A stretch of DNA of 64,000 nucleotides from Paenibacillus plantarum (GTDB lineage: Bacteria; Bacillota; Bacilli; Paenibacillales; NBRC-103111). The position numbers and the translations under genes are program-made. Where the stretch lies: contig NZ_WHNY01000050.1 of NCBI RefSeq assembly GCF_013141695.1, positions 1 to 64,000 on the forward strand. Direction: 5' to 3'. Shown piece by piece: positions 8,165 through 16,206 of the stretch; the stretch's first letter is position 1; every line of letters starts with the position of its first letter. The notes below the pieces were generated by a model that ran no database searches, was not told the DNA's origin, and was given only the letters and a program-made list of their open reading frames with translations.

Positions 8165-9420
8165 TGAAGCAACTTCCCCCCAAATTTGTTAATGAAGAAT
8201 AGGATTATGCGGATCAGTCTCTCGACACCATACCCGCAGACGATACAAATAAAGGGTAAAGCAGGCAGCTTATAGCGATACATACTATCTATGAACAACA
8301 CCATACAAAATAGGAATATCGACGCAATAACTAACCAAACAATCGATGTTTTTCGGAATATGTTGTTCCTGATGGCAGCGTAAGTTCCGAATAGAAATAG
8401 AAGGGTCGGGATGATATCCTTGCAAAATTTAATCATCCCAGCCAGACTCCGTATATCCGTCTTCCATACCCACCAGCCGATAAACGCGATCGCTCTTCTG
8501 CCATATAACAACAACACATGATCCCAATTATGAATAAGAAAGCTCAGAATCAAACTGCCGAAAATATCAATGCGATAATCGGGACGATAGGCGTAGTCAT
8601 GACCTGAAGGATTATCATAAATCCACCCTTTGGCATAAATATTGTATAAAACCAACTTCGCATTATATTGAAGAGAGGTGAGAAGTGGATTCAATTTGTC
8701 CGCAAGTATAAGAAAGCCCATAGCTGCGAAAACGAATAGTAAAGCGCATACAAACTTATATCTATGCCTTTTGAAGAAAGCGATAGGCTGATCTCGCTTC
8801 ATATTCAGCACGATATAGATGATAATAAATGCAAGTGTCAGGACACCCGTTGGCCGGAATACGAGCATGAGGAGCGAAGATATGAGGAATAACGAACCTA
8901 TGATTTTATTGTTATTCTCAAGAGCTTTTAGAAGAAGGAAAACATTCAGCAGGACTAAATTCATAAATAAACTATCCGAAAGAATGTACATCGACCAAAC
9001 TGTAATGTGCCAAGATGTTGCATAGAAATACGAGGCTACAATTGCGGTAATTCGGTTAAATAAGCGAAGCGTGATGAGGTAAACCAAGATCACACACGAT
9101 GCAGTTGTTACAGCCTGTATAAAAACAACGATATATTCTTCCTTAAACACACCGATTAATATGGCGAGAATGAGGTTATAGCCCAAGTAAAGAAGATCAT
9201 TCATCTGTAAGCCAAGCTTGAAATCTGTTAACAGGGAGTGGGCGTAATTCAGATACCACTGCGAATCCTCCGATTTCGGAAGTCCCTTCTCCGAGTGCAG
9301 GATAAAGAAAAAGTACTCTAATTTCCTCTTTAGTGAAAGCACGACAAGGGGGAGAATATAGACCCATTCGTAATCTTTGTATCGCTGATAGATTCGATTC
9401 ATTCGGTCGATAAGATACAC
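8137..9420 (-). CDS. Multi-pass membrane glycosyltransferase (GT39/ArnT-like)
   Basis: A 427-residue integral membrane protein with about ten hydrophobic segments and an extracytoplasmic loop after the first one, the usual layout of GT-C enzymes that use polyprenyl-phosphate sugars. The SQWYLNYAHSLL region near residue 50 resembles the acidic first loop of that class. Specificity cannot be read. It starts at a GTG (9420) with GGAG 11 bases upstream and is the first gene of the operon that runs down to 4072. The operon would make, flip and attach a modified sugar on an envelope or secreted polymer. Confidence 0.68.
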   Translation of the reverse strand: MYLIDRMNRIYQRYKDYEWVYILPLVVLSLKRKLEYFFFILHSEKGLPKSEDSQWYLNYAHSLLTDFKLGLQMNDLLYLGYNLILAILIGVFKEEYIVVFIQAVTTASCVILVYLITLRLFNRITAIVASYFYATSWHITVWSMYILSDSLFMNLVLLNVFLLLKALENNNKIIGSLFLISSLLMLVFRPTGVLTLAFIIIYIVLNMKRDQPIAFFKRHRYKFVCALLFVFAAMGFLILADKLNPLLTSLQYNAKLVLYNIYAKGWIYDNPSGHDYAYRPDYRIDIFGSLILSFLIHNWDHVLLLYGRRAIAFIGWWVWKTDIRSLAGMIKFCKDIIPTLLFLFGTYAAIRNNIFRKTSIVWLVIASIFLFCMVLFIDSMYRYKLPALPFICIVCGYGVERLIRIILFFINKFGGKLLQWNRNKHSL

Positions 9421-9874
9421 TCTGCTAACAACTCCATATCTGTAAACATAATTGTGAACGAATTGTAAAAAAAGTGTGATGTAAATGTGAAAACAACTAG
9501 ATTTTCGACATTCTCTGAGAAATTCCTGCTTCTTTTGGACTATTTCATAATATATTTATATTAGCTAGTTAGGGGCGTTGCTCAAGGGAGTATTTGCTAC
9601 GTTCTGAAAATTCTGAGATATCTACAATTGTGCTCTTTCCCCAAAGGACTCCTGTCGTATTTTGCCGAAAAAACACATATAATTGCCGATTATCACTGAA
9701 CAAGAAAAGCCTATGTATGATGATGGAAACGATACTGAGCAGCAGCGCATCCTCACTCGTATAAACACAACTTTAGAACTGTTGTCGAATGGTATCTTTT
9801 ACCTTAAAATAAAAAGGAAACTAAAGGAAATTTGTTGAAAGTTGGGCTATTTATCTAAGGCGGTGAATTTATTC
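9421..9874. promoter_or_regulatory. Divergent intergenic region with a promoter for the DUF4157 gene
   Basis: This AT-rich region separates the glycan operon (minus) from the DUF4157 gene (plus). A good sigma-A-like promoter for the plus strand is visible: TTGTCG (9782-9787), a 17-bp spacer and TAAAAT (9805-9810). The likely translation start at 9875 is preceded by AAGGCGGTG. For the minus strand only weak -35/-10 candidates could be found (TTCACA and TACAAT with an 18-bp spacer). I see no small gene or structured RNA in the rest. Confidence 0.5.
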
Positions 9875-10918
9875 ATGAGTTATCTGTCACAATTGAAAAA
9901 TAACCAATCGTCCGAACAACACGATAAGCAGACCAAAACGAACAACTCAGTTAAACAAACTGGATCAGCGGATCGCATGTCCCCTTTTTCCACTTCACAT
10001 ATCGCACAACTACAGAGAACCATCGGAAATCGCGCCGTCGCTCAATTATTTAGATCTCAATCTCCAACACCAACACAATCCGAGAAGCCTATTCAGACCA
10101 AAAAGAATAACACGGGCATGCCCGATAACTTGAAATCAGGTGTTGAAAACCTATCTGGTATGTCCATGGATTCGGTTAAGGTCCATTACAATTCCGATAA
10201 GCCTGCTCAGTTGCAAGCCTTAGCTTATGCGCAGGGGAATGACATCCATGTAGGACCTGGTCAAGAACAGCATTTGCCGCATGAGGCTTGGCATGTCGTC
10301 CAGCAGCGTCAAGGCAGAGTAGCGCCTACGCAGCAAACTGGTGGGGTCGCCATTAATGATGATCACGGATTAGAATCCGAAGCCGATCATATGGGAGCGA
10401 AAGCATCTGATTTGGGCGGAGAACGTATGCAAATGAAGAGATCGGACAACGATAGTTTAGTAAGTGGAGAAGCATCAACCTCTTCGGATACGATTCAAAA
10501 GGTGGCTGCCACCCTATACGACGGATTGGATGCCAATGATCCGACTACCTATGATGCTGGTGGTGGACATTCCTATGCCGATCACGGGGCGCATACTACG
10601 GAAGAACAGCAACGCGAACGATTGAAAAGCGGTACGGCACCTTCAGGTCGGGTGAGTAAAGTACCAACGGGCAAGGCTGCATCCAAATTCGTTTCGGATG
10701 ATAAACATAAGGCCGCGTTCACCAGTGCTTACAGTACTTTGGTGAGTAAAAATGCACCGAAACAAAAACTCGTCGGCATGGGTAGCATCATCAGCGTGCC
10801 AGGTGCAGGGGTCGGCTATCTCCGCGATGGCACTGAGGTCACTTGCGATCAGGTCCAGTTAGATATTCAGCCAGACAATGGCAAATTGAAAATCAATACG
10901 ATGTTTCCAGTAAGCTAG
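9875..10918 (+). CDS. DUF4157 (eCIS-core) protein with putative RNase-like toxin C-terminus
   Basis: A 347-residue protein, start chosen at ATG 9875 for its AAGGCGGTG site; a TTG at 9842 would add 11 residues. After a polar N-terminus comes LQRTIGNRAVAQL (about 46-58), a motif common before DUF4157. The DUF4157 domain (about 80-180) holds the zincin motif LPHEAWHVVQQ with HExxH at 136-140 and a downstream ESEADHMG. DUF4157 is known from cargo of extracellular contractile injection systems and from polymorphic toxins. The C-terminal 120 residues (GGGHSYADHGAH, ASKFVS, GYLRDGTEV, INTMFP) resemble the pattern of bacterial RNase A-like CdiA toxin domains; this match is from memory and tentative. 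There is no signal peptide, as expected for injected cargo. No injection-system structural gene lies in the window. Confidence 0.75.
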   Translation: MSYLSQLKNNQSSEQHDKQTKTNNSVKQTGSADRMSPFSTSHIAQLQRTIGNRAVAQLFRSQSPTPTQSEKPIQTKKNNTGMPDNLKSGVENLSGMSMDSVKVHYNSDKPAQLQALAYAQGNDIHVGPGQEQHLPHEAWHVVQQRQGRVAPTQQTGGVAINDDHGLESEADHMGAKASDLGGERMQMKRSDNDSLVSGEASTSSDTIQKVAATLYDGLDANDPTTYDAGGGHSYADHGAHTTEEQQRERLKSGTAPSGRVSKVPTGKAASKFVSDDKHKAAFTSAYSTLVSKNAPKQKLVGMGSIISVPGAGVGYLRDGTEVTCDQVQLDIQPDNGKLKINTMFPVS

Positions 10919-10930
10919 GAGGATGAGGGC

Positions 10931-11353
10931 ATGGAGCCATCTGCAGTGAACAAATTGAGTCAGGTGTTAAATGAGCTGGCAGTAGTATTGACTGCGGGCG
11001 GGTCTCAGCAGATTAATAAGCGAGCTCTAGCAGAGCACATTACGGAGAACGAGCTTGATGAAGCAGGGTCTGCTCCTTCTTGGCTCATTGATCTCCTCAC
11101 CGCGGTGAACGATCGAAAAGTCACAGGTCATTGGGTTGATTTCAAGCGTGGGACAGGCGATGACACGAATGTTTTCGATTTCATCCGGCACCTTCATGAG
11201 GTGCTCCCTATTCGCTATGAGAATAATGAGGAGAGCTGGTTGTTAACTTTTCCCCAGCTGGAACTGGAAGCTTGCATTTCGCTAGAGGGTTCTTGTTACA
11301 AGGTGAGCGGTATTGGCGATACGTGGGAACTAGAGGATGCGTTGAATGAGTAA
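10931..11353 (+). CDS. Small acidic protein, putative immunity protein
   Basis: A 140-residue acidic cytosolic protein with no signal peptide or membrane segment and no family I recognise. It begins 12 bp after the DUF4157 gene, with AGGAGGATGAGGGC before its ATG, and is followed by a strong terminator, so the two genes form a closed bicistron. This size, acidity and position fit an immunity protein for the RNase-like C-terminus upstream, which is basic. A chaperone that helps load the cargo is the main alternative. Confidence 0.6.
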   Translation: MEPSAVNKLSQVLNELAVVLTAGGSQQINKRALAEHITENELDEAGSAPSWLIDLLTAVNDRKVTGHWVDFKRGTGDDTNVFDFIRHLHEVLPIRYENNEESWLLTFPQLELEACISLEGSCYKVSGIGDTWELEDALNE

Positions 11354-11398
11354 AGGCAGTCCCCGAAGTAGGTTGCTACTTGGGGGACTGCCTTTTTT
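11353..11398 (+). terminator. Terminator of the DUF4157 bicistron
   Basis: AAGGCAGTCCCC (11353-11364) and GGGGACTGCCTT (about 11383-11394) form a long GC-rich stem, with further pairing of GAAGTA and TACTT inside, and the 3' arm runs into TTTTTT. It starts within a base or two of the stop codon. Confidence 0.9.
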
Positions 11399-11432
11399 CG
11401 TTAGTGAGAGGGCGATTCGTTCCATTCCAGCT

Positions 11433-11610
11433 GCTGTAGTGATGTTTTTCATCACTACAGCTTGGATTTCAGCCATTTTTTGCCCGGCTTCCCACTCTAA
11501 GCGTGTTTTTCATCGTTACAGCATGGATTTCAGCCGTTTTTTGCCCGGCGTCCCACTGTAAGCGTGTTTTTCATCGATACAGTGAGAATTCCAGCCGTTT
11601 CCCCACGGCC
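11433..11610. repeat. 61-bp tandem repeat with hairpin units
   Basis: Between the terminator and rtcB a unit of 61 bp is repeated about 2.7 times (11444-11504, 11505-11565, 11566 to about 11610). Each unit contains TTTTTCATC, GGATTTCAGCC and a TTTTGCCCGGC stretch, with a few point differences. At the left edge, GCTGTAGTGATG and CATCACTACAGC form a perfect 12-bp hairpin around a TTTTT loop (11433-11461). The same hairpin is partly kept in the later units with mismatches. It is not a CRISPR array, because units abut without spacers. It is probably a dispersed intergenic repeat of the genome. Confidence 0.75.
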
Positions 11611-11616
11611 TTCTTC

Positions 11617-12843
11617 CTAATCCTTATACGGATCAAACTCATCCGCTCCTGCCATACAAACACCGATCGGCTTCAACACGTGCAGCACCTCAATCGTCTC
11701 CTCATGCGCGCCCAGCACATCTTCCAGCTTCCGATAAACAAAAGGGCTCTCGTCCGTACCTGCTCCACGCAGCTCCACGCCGTAATCCTTGACCGCATTC
11801 ATCATGCGCTCTGGTGAAATTTGTCCGCCGCTTCGGGTGCGGTTTCTCCAGTTCATTTTGCCTGCAGCTTGCGTCCGACTCATCACCCTACCGGCGCCAT
11901 GCACCGTGCTGTAGAAAGCGTCCCGATTCTCCTCGGTATCTTTTCCTCTAACAATCACGGAAATATCGCACATGCTCCCCCCGATAAAACCCAGTTGCCC
12001 AGGCGCAGAAGGCGTAGCCCCTTTACGTACTACTACTGTCTCTTGACCATCATGCTTCTCTTTCCACGCAAAATTGTGATGATTATGCACCGCGAAATCC
12101 GCTTCTGCTCCTAAAATAGTCAACACTTGCTCCATCACATAGTCTCGCCCCGCATAGGCATACCGCCCTGCCAGCTTCATGGCTCTGTAATACATGTCTC
12201 CTAGCTCGCTCGACAAATCCAAAAGAATCGGCGGTTGATCCATCTTTTCACCTGGTGCGTTGCCCAGAAAGTCGCGGCCAGCCGTCAGATTGATGAAACC
12301 ACTCGCTGTCTTATGACCGAACCCGCGGCTGCCAAAATGATTCGCCACCCACACTCGGCCCGTGCTCATTTCCTCAAACACGTCTACGAAGTGATTCCCA
12401 CTACCGACTGTACCGAGTTGATCACGAGCTAATGCCTTCAACTTGTCGTGCTCTTGTTTACCAATTGCTTTGTAAACTTCCCAATCCGGATCATCAAACA
12501 AATCATGATCAACTTTTTCATTATTCACACGCCCGATACCGAAGGAAATTTTGCGTGCAATTTGTTCCATCATGCCTGCCATACGAGGCTTTATATCAGT
12601 AGCCATTAGATTCGTTCTTACGGCTTTATTCCCGCAAGCAATATCATAACCTACGCCTGATGGCGATAATTGACCATCGTATACAACAACCCCGCCGATC
12701 GGCTGGCTATACCCTTTATGATGATCAGCCATAAGAAGCGTCTGAACGACTCTTCCTGTTTCTGAACATGTTTTTGCTTGTGACAATGCGCCCTCATCAG
12801 GCTGCCCCCAGACGCGTACACCGTTAATATTTTGATAAGCCAT
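11617..12843 (-). CDS. rtcB: RtcB-family RNA ligase
   Basis: A 408-residue RNA ligase of the RtcB family, which joins 2',3'-cyclic phosphate or 3'-phosphate ends to 5'-OH ends using GTP and Mn2+. Visible signatures are GVGYDIACGNKAV with the metal ligands D67 and C70, GSGNHFVDV near residue 141, HHNFAW and the HGAGRVMSR region that carries the guanylylated histidine. Length is normal for the shorter bacterial form. The ATG follows GGAGC. It lies 34 bp after the rlaP-type gene in the same orientation, so the two form an RNA-repair operon, and it faces a pair of divergent WYL regulators. Confidence 0.93.
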   Translation of the reverse strand: MAYQNINGVRVWGQPDEGALSQAKTCSETGRVVQTLLMADHHKGYSQPIGGVVVYDGQLSPSGVGYDIACGNKAVRTNLMATDIKPRMAGMMEQIARKISFGIGRVNNEKVDHDLFDDPDWEVYKAIGKQEHDKLKALARDQLGTVGSGNHFVDVFEEMSTGRVWVANHFGSRGFGHKTASGFINLTAGRDFLGNAPGEKMDQPPILLDLSSELGDMYYRAMKLAGRYAYAGRDYVMEQVLTILGAEADFAVHNHHNFAWKEKHDGQETVVVRKGATPSAPGQLGFIGGSMCDISVIVRGKDTEENRDAFYSTVHGAGRVMSRTQAAGKMNWRNRTRSGGQISPERMMNAVKDYGVELRGAGTDESPFVYRKLEDVLGAHEETIEVLHVLKPIGVCMAGADEFDPYKD

Positions 12844-12877
12844 GTTGTTCAGCTCCTATATTCCAAAATTGTAAACC

Positions 12878-13660
12878 CTATCCCCATACGTCCTTCAATG
12901 CCGTCCGAAATAACTCATCCAACTGCCCGTCCTGACCACCCTCACCAACCTGCATCGTGGATGCGGTTTGATCATAGTAGGCGATTCTCGCCTCTAAAAA
13001 CTCATTAATCGGATTGATTCTTGGCTCATAATCCATCTCGTCACCTGCTATTTTACGAACAAGCAGCTCTTGAATAGCCGCCTTCAGCGGACTGCCCGCT
13101 GGCACTAAGCTATCTACAAGTACCTGAAACTCAATAGGCGGCATGGTGTTGTTTCGCTCAATCCATTCACAGGCCAAGATCGGGCGCAGGACATAGAAAT
13201 ACTTTTTGATTTTGACATGATCACCCTGCAAATATTCCCGATAATTCCCCTTCGCCATGTGCAAATAGTGGTGCATACATGATTTCGGCGAAAAAGTGAG
13301 TGGCGAAATGCGACGGATTTGCTCCGCTATCGTAAAATTCTCCATATACGGTATGGGAGACTGTAACCACTCTAGTAAAGGCGGATTCGATTTACGAAAC
13401 AAATTCAAAGCCTTCTTCAAGTCCCAGCCATTGATATCCAACATATCGCTGATCGGTCGCTCGATGACATCCCGTTTTTCATAAATGGACAGATACCACT
13501 CCACGGATCTTATATATATGAATCTTACGTCATAATCGCTATCCTTAGAGGGGAATCCCCATGCTCGACTGCCCGATTCACAGGCATACAAGATGCGGAC
13601 GCCTTCTTCCTTCTCGATCCGTTTCAATTCTTCTAGGATTTGTTGATGAACATCTAACAT
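12878..13660 (-). CDS. rlaP: RlaP-type nucleotidyltransferase (RNA-repair associated)
   Basis: A 260-residue DNA polymerase beta-fold nucleotidyltransferase. ESGSRAWGFPSKDSDYDVRF near residue 28 holds the GS motif (G30, S31) and the DxD metal-binding pair (D42, D44). The MHHYLHMAKGNYREYL helix and a KKYFYVLRPILA segment are typical of the RlaP (YcgL-like) family, named for its association with RNA ligases and thought to heal or extend RNA ends. Being directly upstream of rtcB supports this. The ATG has GGAGGAAG before it. The divergent regulator gene starts 168 bp away. Confidence 0.82.
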   Translation of the reverse strand: MLDVHQQILEELKRIEKEEGVRILYACESGSRAWGFPSKDSDYDVRFIYIRSVEWYLSIYEKRDVIERPISDMLDINGWDLKKALNLFRKSNPPLLEWLQSPIPYMENFTIAEQIRRISPLTFSPKSCMHHYLHMAKGNYREYLQGDHVKIKKYFYVLRPILACEWIERNNTMPPIEFQVLVDSLVPAGSPLKAAIQELLVRKIAGDEMDYEPRINPINEFLEARIAYYDQTASTMQVGEGGQDGQLDELFRTALKDVWG

Positions 13661-13676
13661 TTGACTTCCTCCTTTG

Positions 13677-13699
13677 GTACATGTAACCCTCTTATGTAC
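13677..13699. promoter_or_regulatory. Inverted repeat between rlaP and the WYL regulators
   Basis: GTACAT (13677-13682) and ATGTAC (13694-13699) form a perfect inverted repeat with an 11-bp centre, in the 168-bp space between the divergent genes and just upstream of the rlaP ribosome binding site. It is a candidate operator for a WYL protein, or a hairpin in the rlaP leader. This is inference from position and symmetry only. Confidence 0.4.
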
Positions 13700-13828
13700 T
13701 TATTTTCGCTCATTTCTAACCCTTCGAACATGGCAAAAGTATTACGACTACAGAGAAAGTTTACCATTTCGCCCAATTCCATCCCCTGTTACAATGGAAA
13801 TATGATGTAAATTGAACGGAGGAGTAGC

Positions 13829-15139
13829 GTGGCTAAGGAAAGCTTTGATAAAGAAATCCAGTTTCTGCGCATGCTCGTGCTGACGAGTGGTGCCTACAAC
13901 CGACAGCAGTTCTCAGAGAGACTGGGTATTTCTATCCATACTTTTGACAAGACGATCCGACGGTTAAAAGAAATCGTAAGCTCCACGTACCAGCACTTAC
14001 CGCAGGAGGAGCGCAAGGAGTTTGCCGAAACGATTCGCTTCAGCTACTACGAGTCCACCGATCCGATGCTCCTATTCTTGTTTCGAGCTAAGTCATTGAA
14101 GGAATCTGAATCTCAGAGAATCTCATTGCTGCTGGCCGCGATGAACGAACAAGCTTTAACAGCCATGGAACTGTTAGACATCTGTTGCACCAGTCAGTCT
14201 TCCGATCTATCCTTACCCGATGAGAAAACGATCCGTTCTGATCTAAAGTATTTGGAAGAAGTTGGTGTCATTTCAAGGCAAACAGGTGCTCGTCCCTATC
14301 GCTATCGCATCCAAAACGATTTGATCCACAGACTGACGGACGATGAGCTTTATGATGTATATGATTTCATTGATGTCATGGCGAACACGCAGGTCCCTTC
14401 TGTTCAGGGCTACTTGCTGCGCGATGGCTTGAAGAAGCATATTCTTCGACAACAATCTGAGAAGCTGGCGATTGAGCCTTTTTTATATAAATACCACTAT
14501 TATTCCCGCATCTTAGATGAAGCGCATTTGTTCACGATCCTGAGTGCGATCCGTAACCGTCGTAAGGTTCGTTTCTTATATTTTTCACCCAAGTCTGAAA
14601 AAAGCTACGCCTCCAAGAACACCAACCCGTTATTCGAGCGGGATACGAACGGAAAAGTGGAGAAAACGCTCCCCTTGAAGGTCGTCTACGATCATCAATA
14701 CGGGCGTTGGTATCTTCTTGCAAATGGCAGAGAGGGAATCCGGAAATATCGGTTGGAAGGGATCACGCAAATCGAAGAAGATGAATCCGTTGACGAAGAT
14801 ATCTTTGAGAACAAGATGAACGAGCTTCATGCGAAAATTCAGTATAGCTGGCTGATTGACACGGGGCAACCTGTGACGGTTCGTGCCCGATTTTACAATC
14901 CAGAAGGTTCTGCGCCTAACTTTGTTCGGGAGCGGGTGCTGCTGCAGGGCCAATGGGGACAAATCGTGCAGGAGGATGAGCATTCTTTTATCTATGAGAT
15001 CCTAGTTAACGGAACAACAGAAATTAAGCCTTGGCTGCGCAGCTTCGGGTCTAGCTGTGAAATACTCGAGCCTGTTCAGTTCCGCAGGGAAATGATCGCC
15101 GAATGGAAGGAGATTCAGGCTTATTATGAATCTGTTTGA
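13829..15139 (+). CDS. WYL-domain transcriptional regulator 1
   Basis: A 436-residue regulator. The N-terminus (QQFSERLGISIHTFDKTIRRL, about 31-51) reads as a helix-turn-helix; a second winged-helix-like segment follows near 130-165. The WYL domain is about 245-330, with the signature YGRWYLLANG and an R-rich pocket (IRKYRLEGI). A WCX-type C-terminus follows. WYL domains sense ligands, often nucleic-acid species, and are common regulators of RNA repair and defence loci. The start is GTG at 13829 with GGAGGAG upstream. It overlaps the next regulator gene by 14 bp and is divergent from rlaP-rtcB, so it most likely controls that operon. Confidence 0.85.
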   Translation: MAKESFDKEIQFLRMLVLTSGAYNRQQFSERLGISIHTFDKTIRRLKEIVSSTYQHLPQEERKEFAETIRFSYYESTDPMLLFLFRAKSLKESESQRISLLLAAMNEQALTAMELLDICCTSQSSDLSLPDEKTIRSDLKYLEEVGVISRQTGARPYRYRIQNDLIHRLTDDELYDVYDFIDVMANTQVPSVQGYLLRDGLKKHILRQQSEKLAIEPFLYKYHYYSRILDEAHLFTILSAIRNRRKVRFLYFSPKSEKSYASKNTNPLFERDTNGKVEKTLPLKVVYDHQYGRWYLLANGREGIRKYRLEGITQIEEDESVDEDIFENKMNELHAKIQYSWLIDTGQPVTVRARFYNPEGSAPNFVRERVLLQGQWGQIVQEDEHSFIYEILVNGTTEIKPWLRSFGSSCEILEPVQFRREMIAEWKEIQAYYESV

Positions 15140-15956
15140 GAAGATTTTTAATTACCAAATTATTTCCCGGCTAGAGGATTCCGGTACGTTCATGGTCACT
15201 TCGCACGAGAGAGCGTGGCTCAAGACGATGCTCGGTCATCCTGCGGCAGATGAGGCTTTCACACCTGATACGTTGGGTAAGCTGCGCGCTATCCTGGAAC
15301 AAGATCCGGTCATGGATACCTCTGACCATCTCATTGAAAAAGCCCGCAGTAGAGAGAAACAGGTCTACCACTCGCTCCTGCGAACTTTACGTAGGCTTAT
15401 TACGGAGAGAAGTGGAATACGCTTAACTTATGAGATTAAACGCGGACGCATACATGCAGACCAATCCGGGCTGCCCTATAAATTAGAATATTCCATGGTC
15501 AAAAGGGAATGGTACCTGCTCTGGTATGATTTTCGGCATCACATGATCATGCGTACTAAACTAGATAAGATTACAAGTATCACTGCAGAGGCTTTGCAGA
15601 CTATGGATGCAGACAGCATCCAGGTGAAAATTAAGAGCGCTCTCGACGCTCGGAAAGGCGAAGCCGTCCTTGAAGTCGTTCGTGATTACAATAGAGAGCT
15701 TTCGCGTATTCTATATGCCCTCTCCAGTTTTGAAAAAGACGTTGCGTATGATACAGAGAATGATATCTATAGAGTCAGGGTAGTTATTCTTGGCGACGAA
15801 ACGGAGTATCTCCTCTCCAAGATCCGCTTTCTCGGAAAGCGTGTTCGTGTTATTGAGGGGGATTTTATGAAAAGACGTATGCTGGAGTCGGCAACGAAGG
15901 CTTTGGCGCGGTACGGGGTGAGTTCGGTCGATGAGGAAAAGGAGGGAGCTATATAA
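15126..15956 (+). CDS. WYL-domain transcriptional regulator 2
   Basis: A 276-residue WYL protein translated from an ATG inside the end of the first regulator gene. The WYL core is KREWYLLWYDFR near residue 125, preceded by IRLTYEIKRG, and a C-terminal WCX-like part (YLLSKIRFLGKRVRVIEG) follows. The N-terminal 90 residues do not show a convincing helix-turn-helix, so it may act as a partner of the first WYL protein rather than bind DNA alone. Pairs of overlapping WYL genes of this kind are a known pattern next to rtcB; this is recalled, not searched. Confidence 0.8.
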   Translation: MNLFEKIFNYQIISRLEDSGTFMVTSHERAWLKTMLGHPAADEAFTPDTLGKLRAILEQDPVMDTSDHLIEKARSREKQVYHSLLRTLRRLITERSGIRLTYEIKRGRIHADQSGLPYKLEYSMVKREWYLLWYDFRHHMIMRTKLDKITSITAEALQTMDADSIQVKIKSALDARKGEAVLEVVRDYNRELSRILYALSSFEKDVAYDTENDIYRVRVVILGDETEYLLSKIRFLGKRVRVIEGDFMKRRMLESATKALARYGVSSVDEEKEGAI

Positions 15957-16126
15957 AACCTGCGGATGAATGGGATACCGATCATAAAAACAAAATCGGA
16001 AGATCAAAGTCGCATATATGGATCGCTATTGCGGGAGCTGCGTTTATTGTTTCAGGAGGGTTGTTCCTGATGTGGCTCTCCATTGAACATTTTTTAACAC
16101 AGATTTGTGAGATTACTCATTGTTAG
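15953..16126 (+). CDS. Small membrane protein without a canonical start codon
   Basis: A 57-codon frame overlaps the last 4 bases of the second WYL gene. Its translation has a polar, charged first part (PADEWDTDHKNKIGRSK) and then one clear membrane segment (IWIAIAGAAFIVSGG to LFLMWLSI), a composition unlike random sequence. AGGAGG sits seven bases before an ATA triplet, exactly where a start codon should be, and an in-frame stop lies just upstream, so no ATG, GTG or TTG can begin this frame before residue 37. Either AUA is used, or an ATG has mutated, or the sequence has an error. The neighbours suggest a link with the WYL/RNA-repair locus. Confidence 0.45.
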   Translation: MKPADEWDTDHKNKIGRSKSHIWIAIAGAAFIVSGGLFLMWLSIEHFLTQICEITHC

Positions 16127-16137
16127 GGACTTACGCG

Positions 16138-16181
16138 AAAAGGACATGTACTCACAGGGAATCCCTGCTGTACATGTCCTT
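16138..16181. terminator. Bidirectional terminator between convergent units
   Basis: AAGGACATGTAC (16140-16151) pairs with GTACATGTCCTT (16170-16181), and CAGGGA pairs with TCCCTG inside. It serves the WYL operon on the plus strand and the GH59 gene on the minus strand, where it is followed by UUUUC. Confidence 0.8.
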
Positions 16182-16206
16182 CGTTATGACTAATTTATTT
16201 CTGCAT

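Noticed and set aside
11433..11610. Possible CRISPR array
   Set aside because: Units are 61 bp and directly adjacent, with differences spread over the whole unit and no spacers or cas genes.
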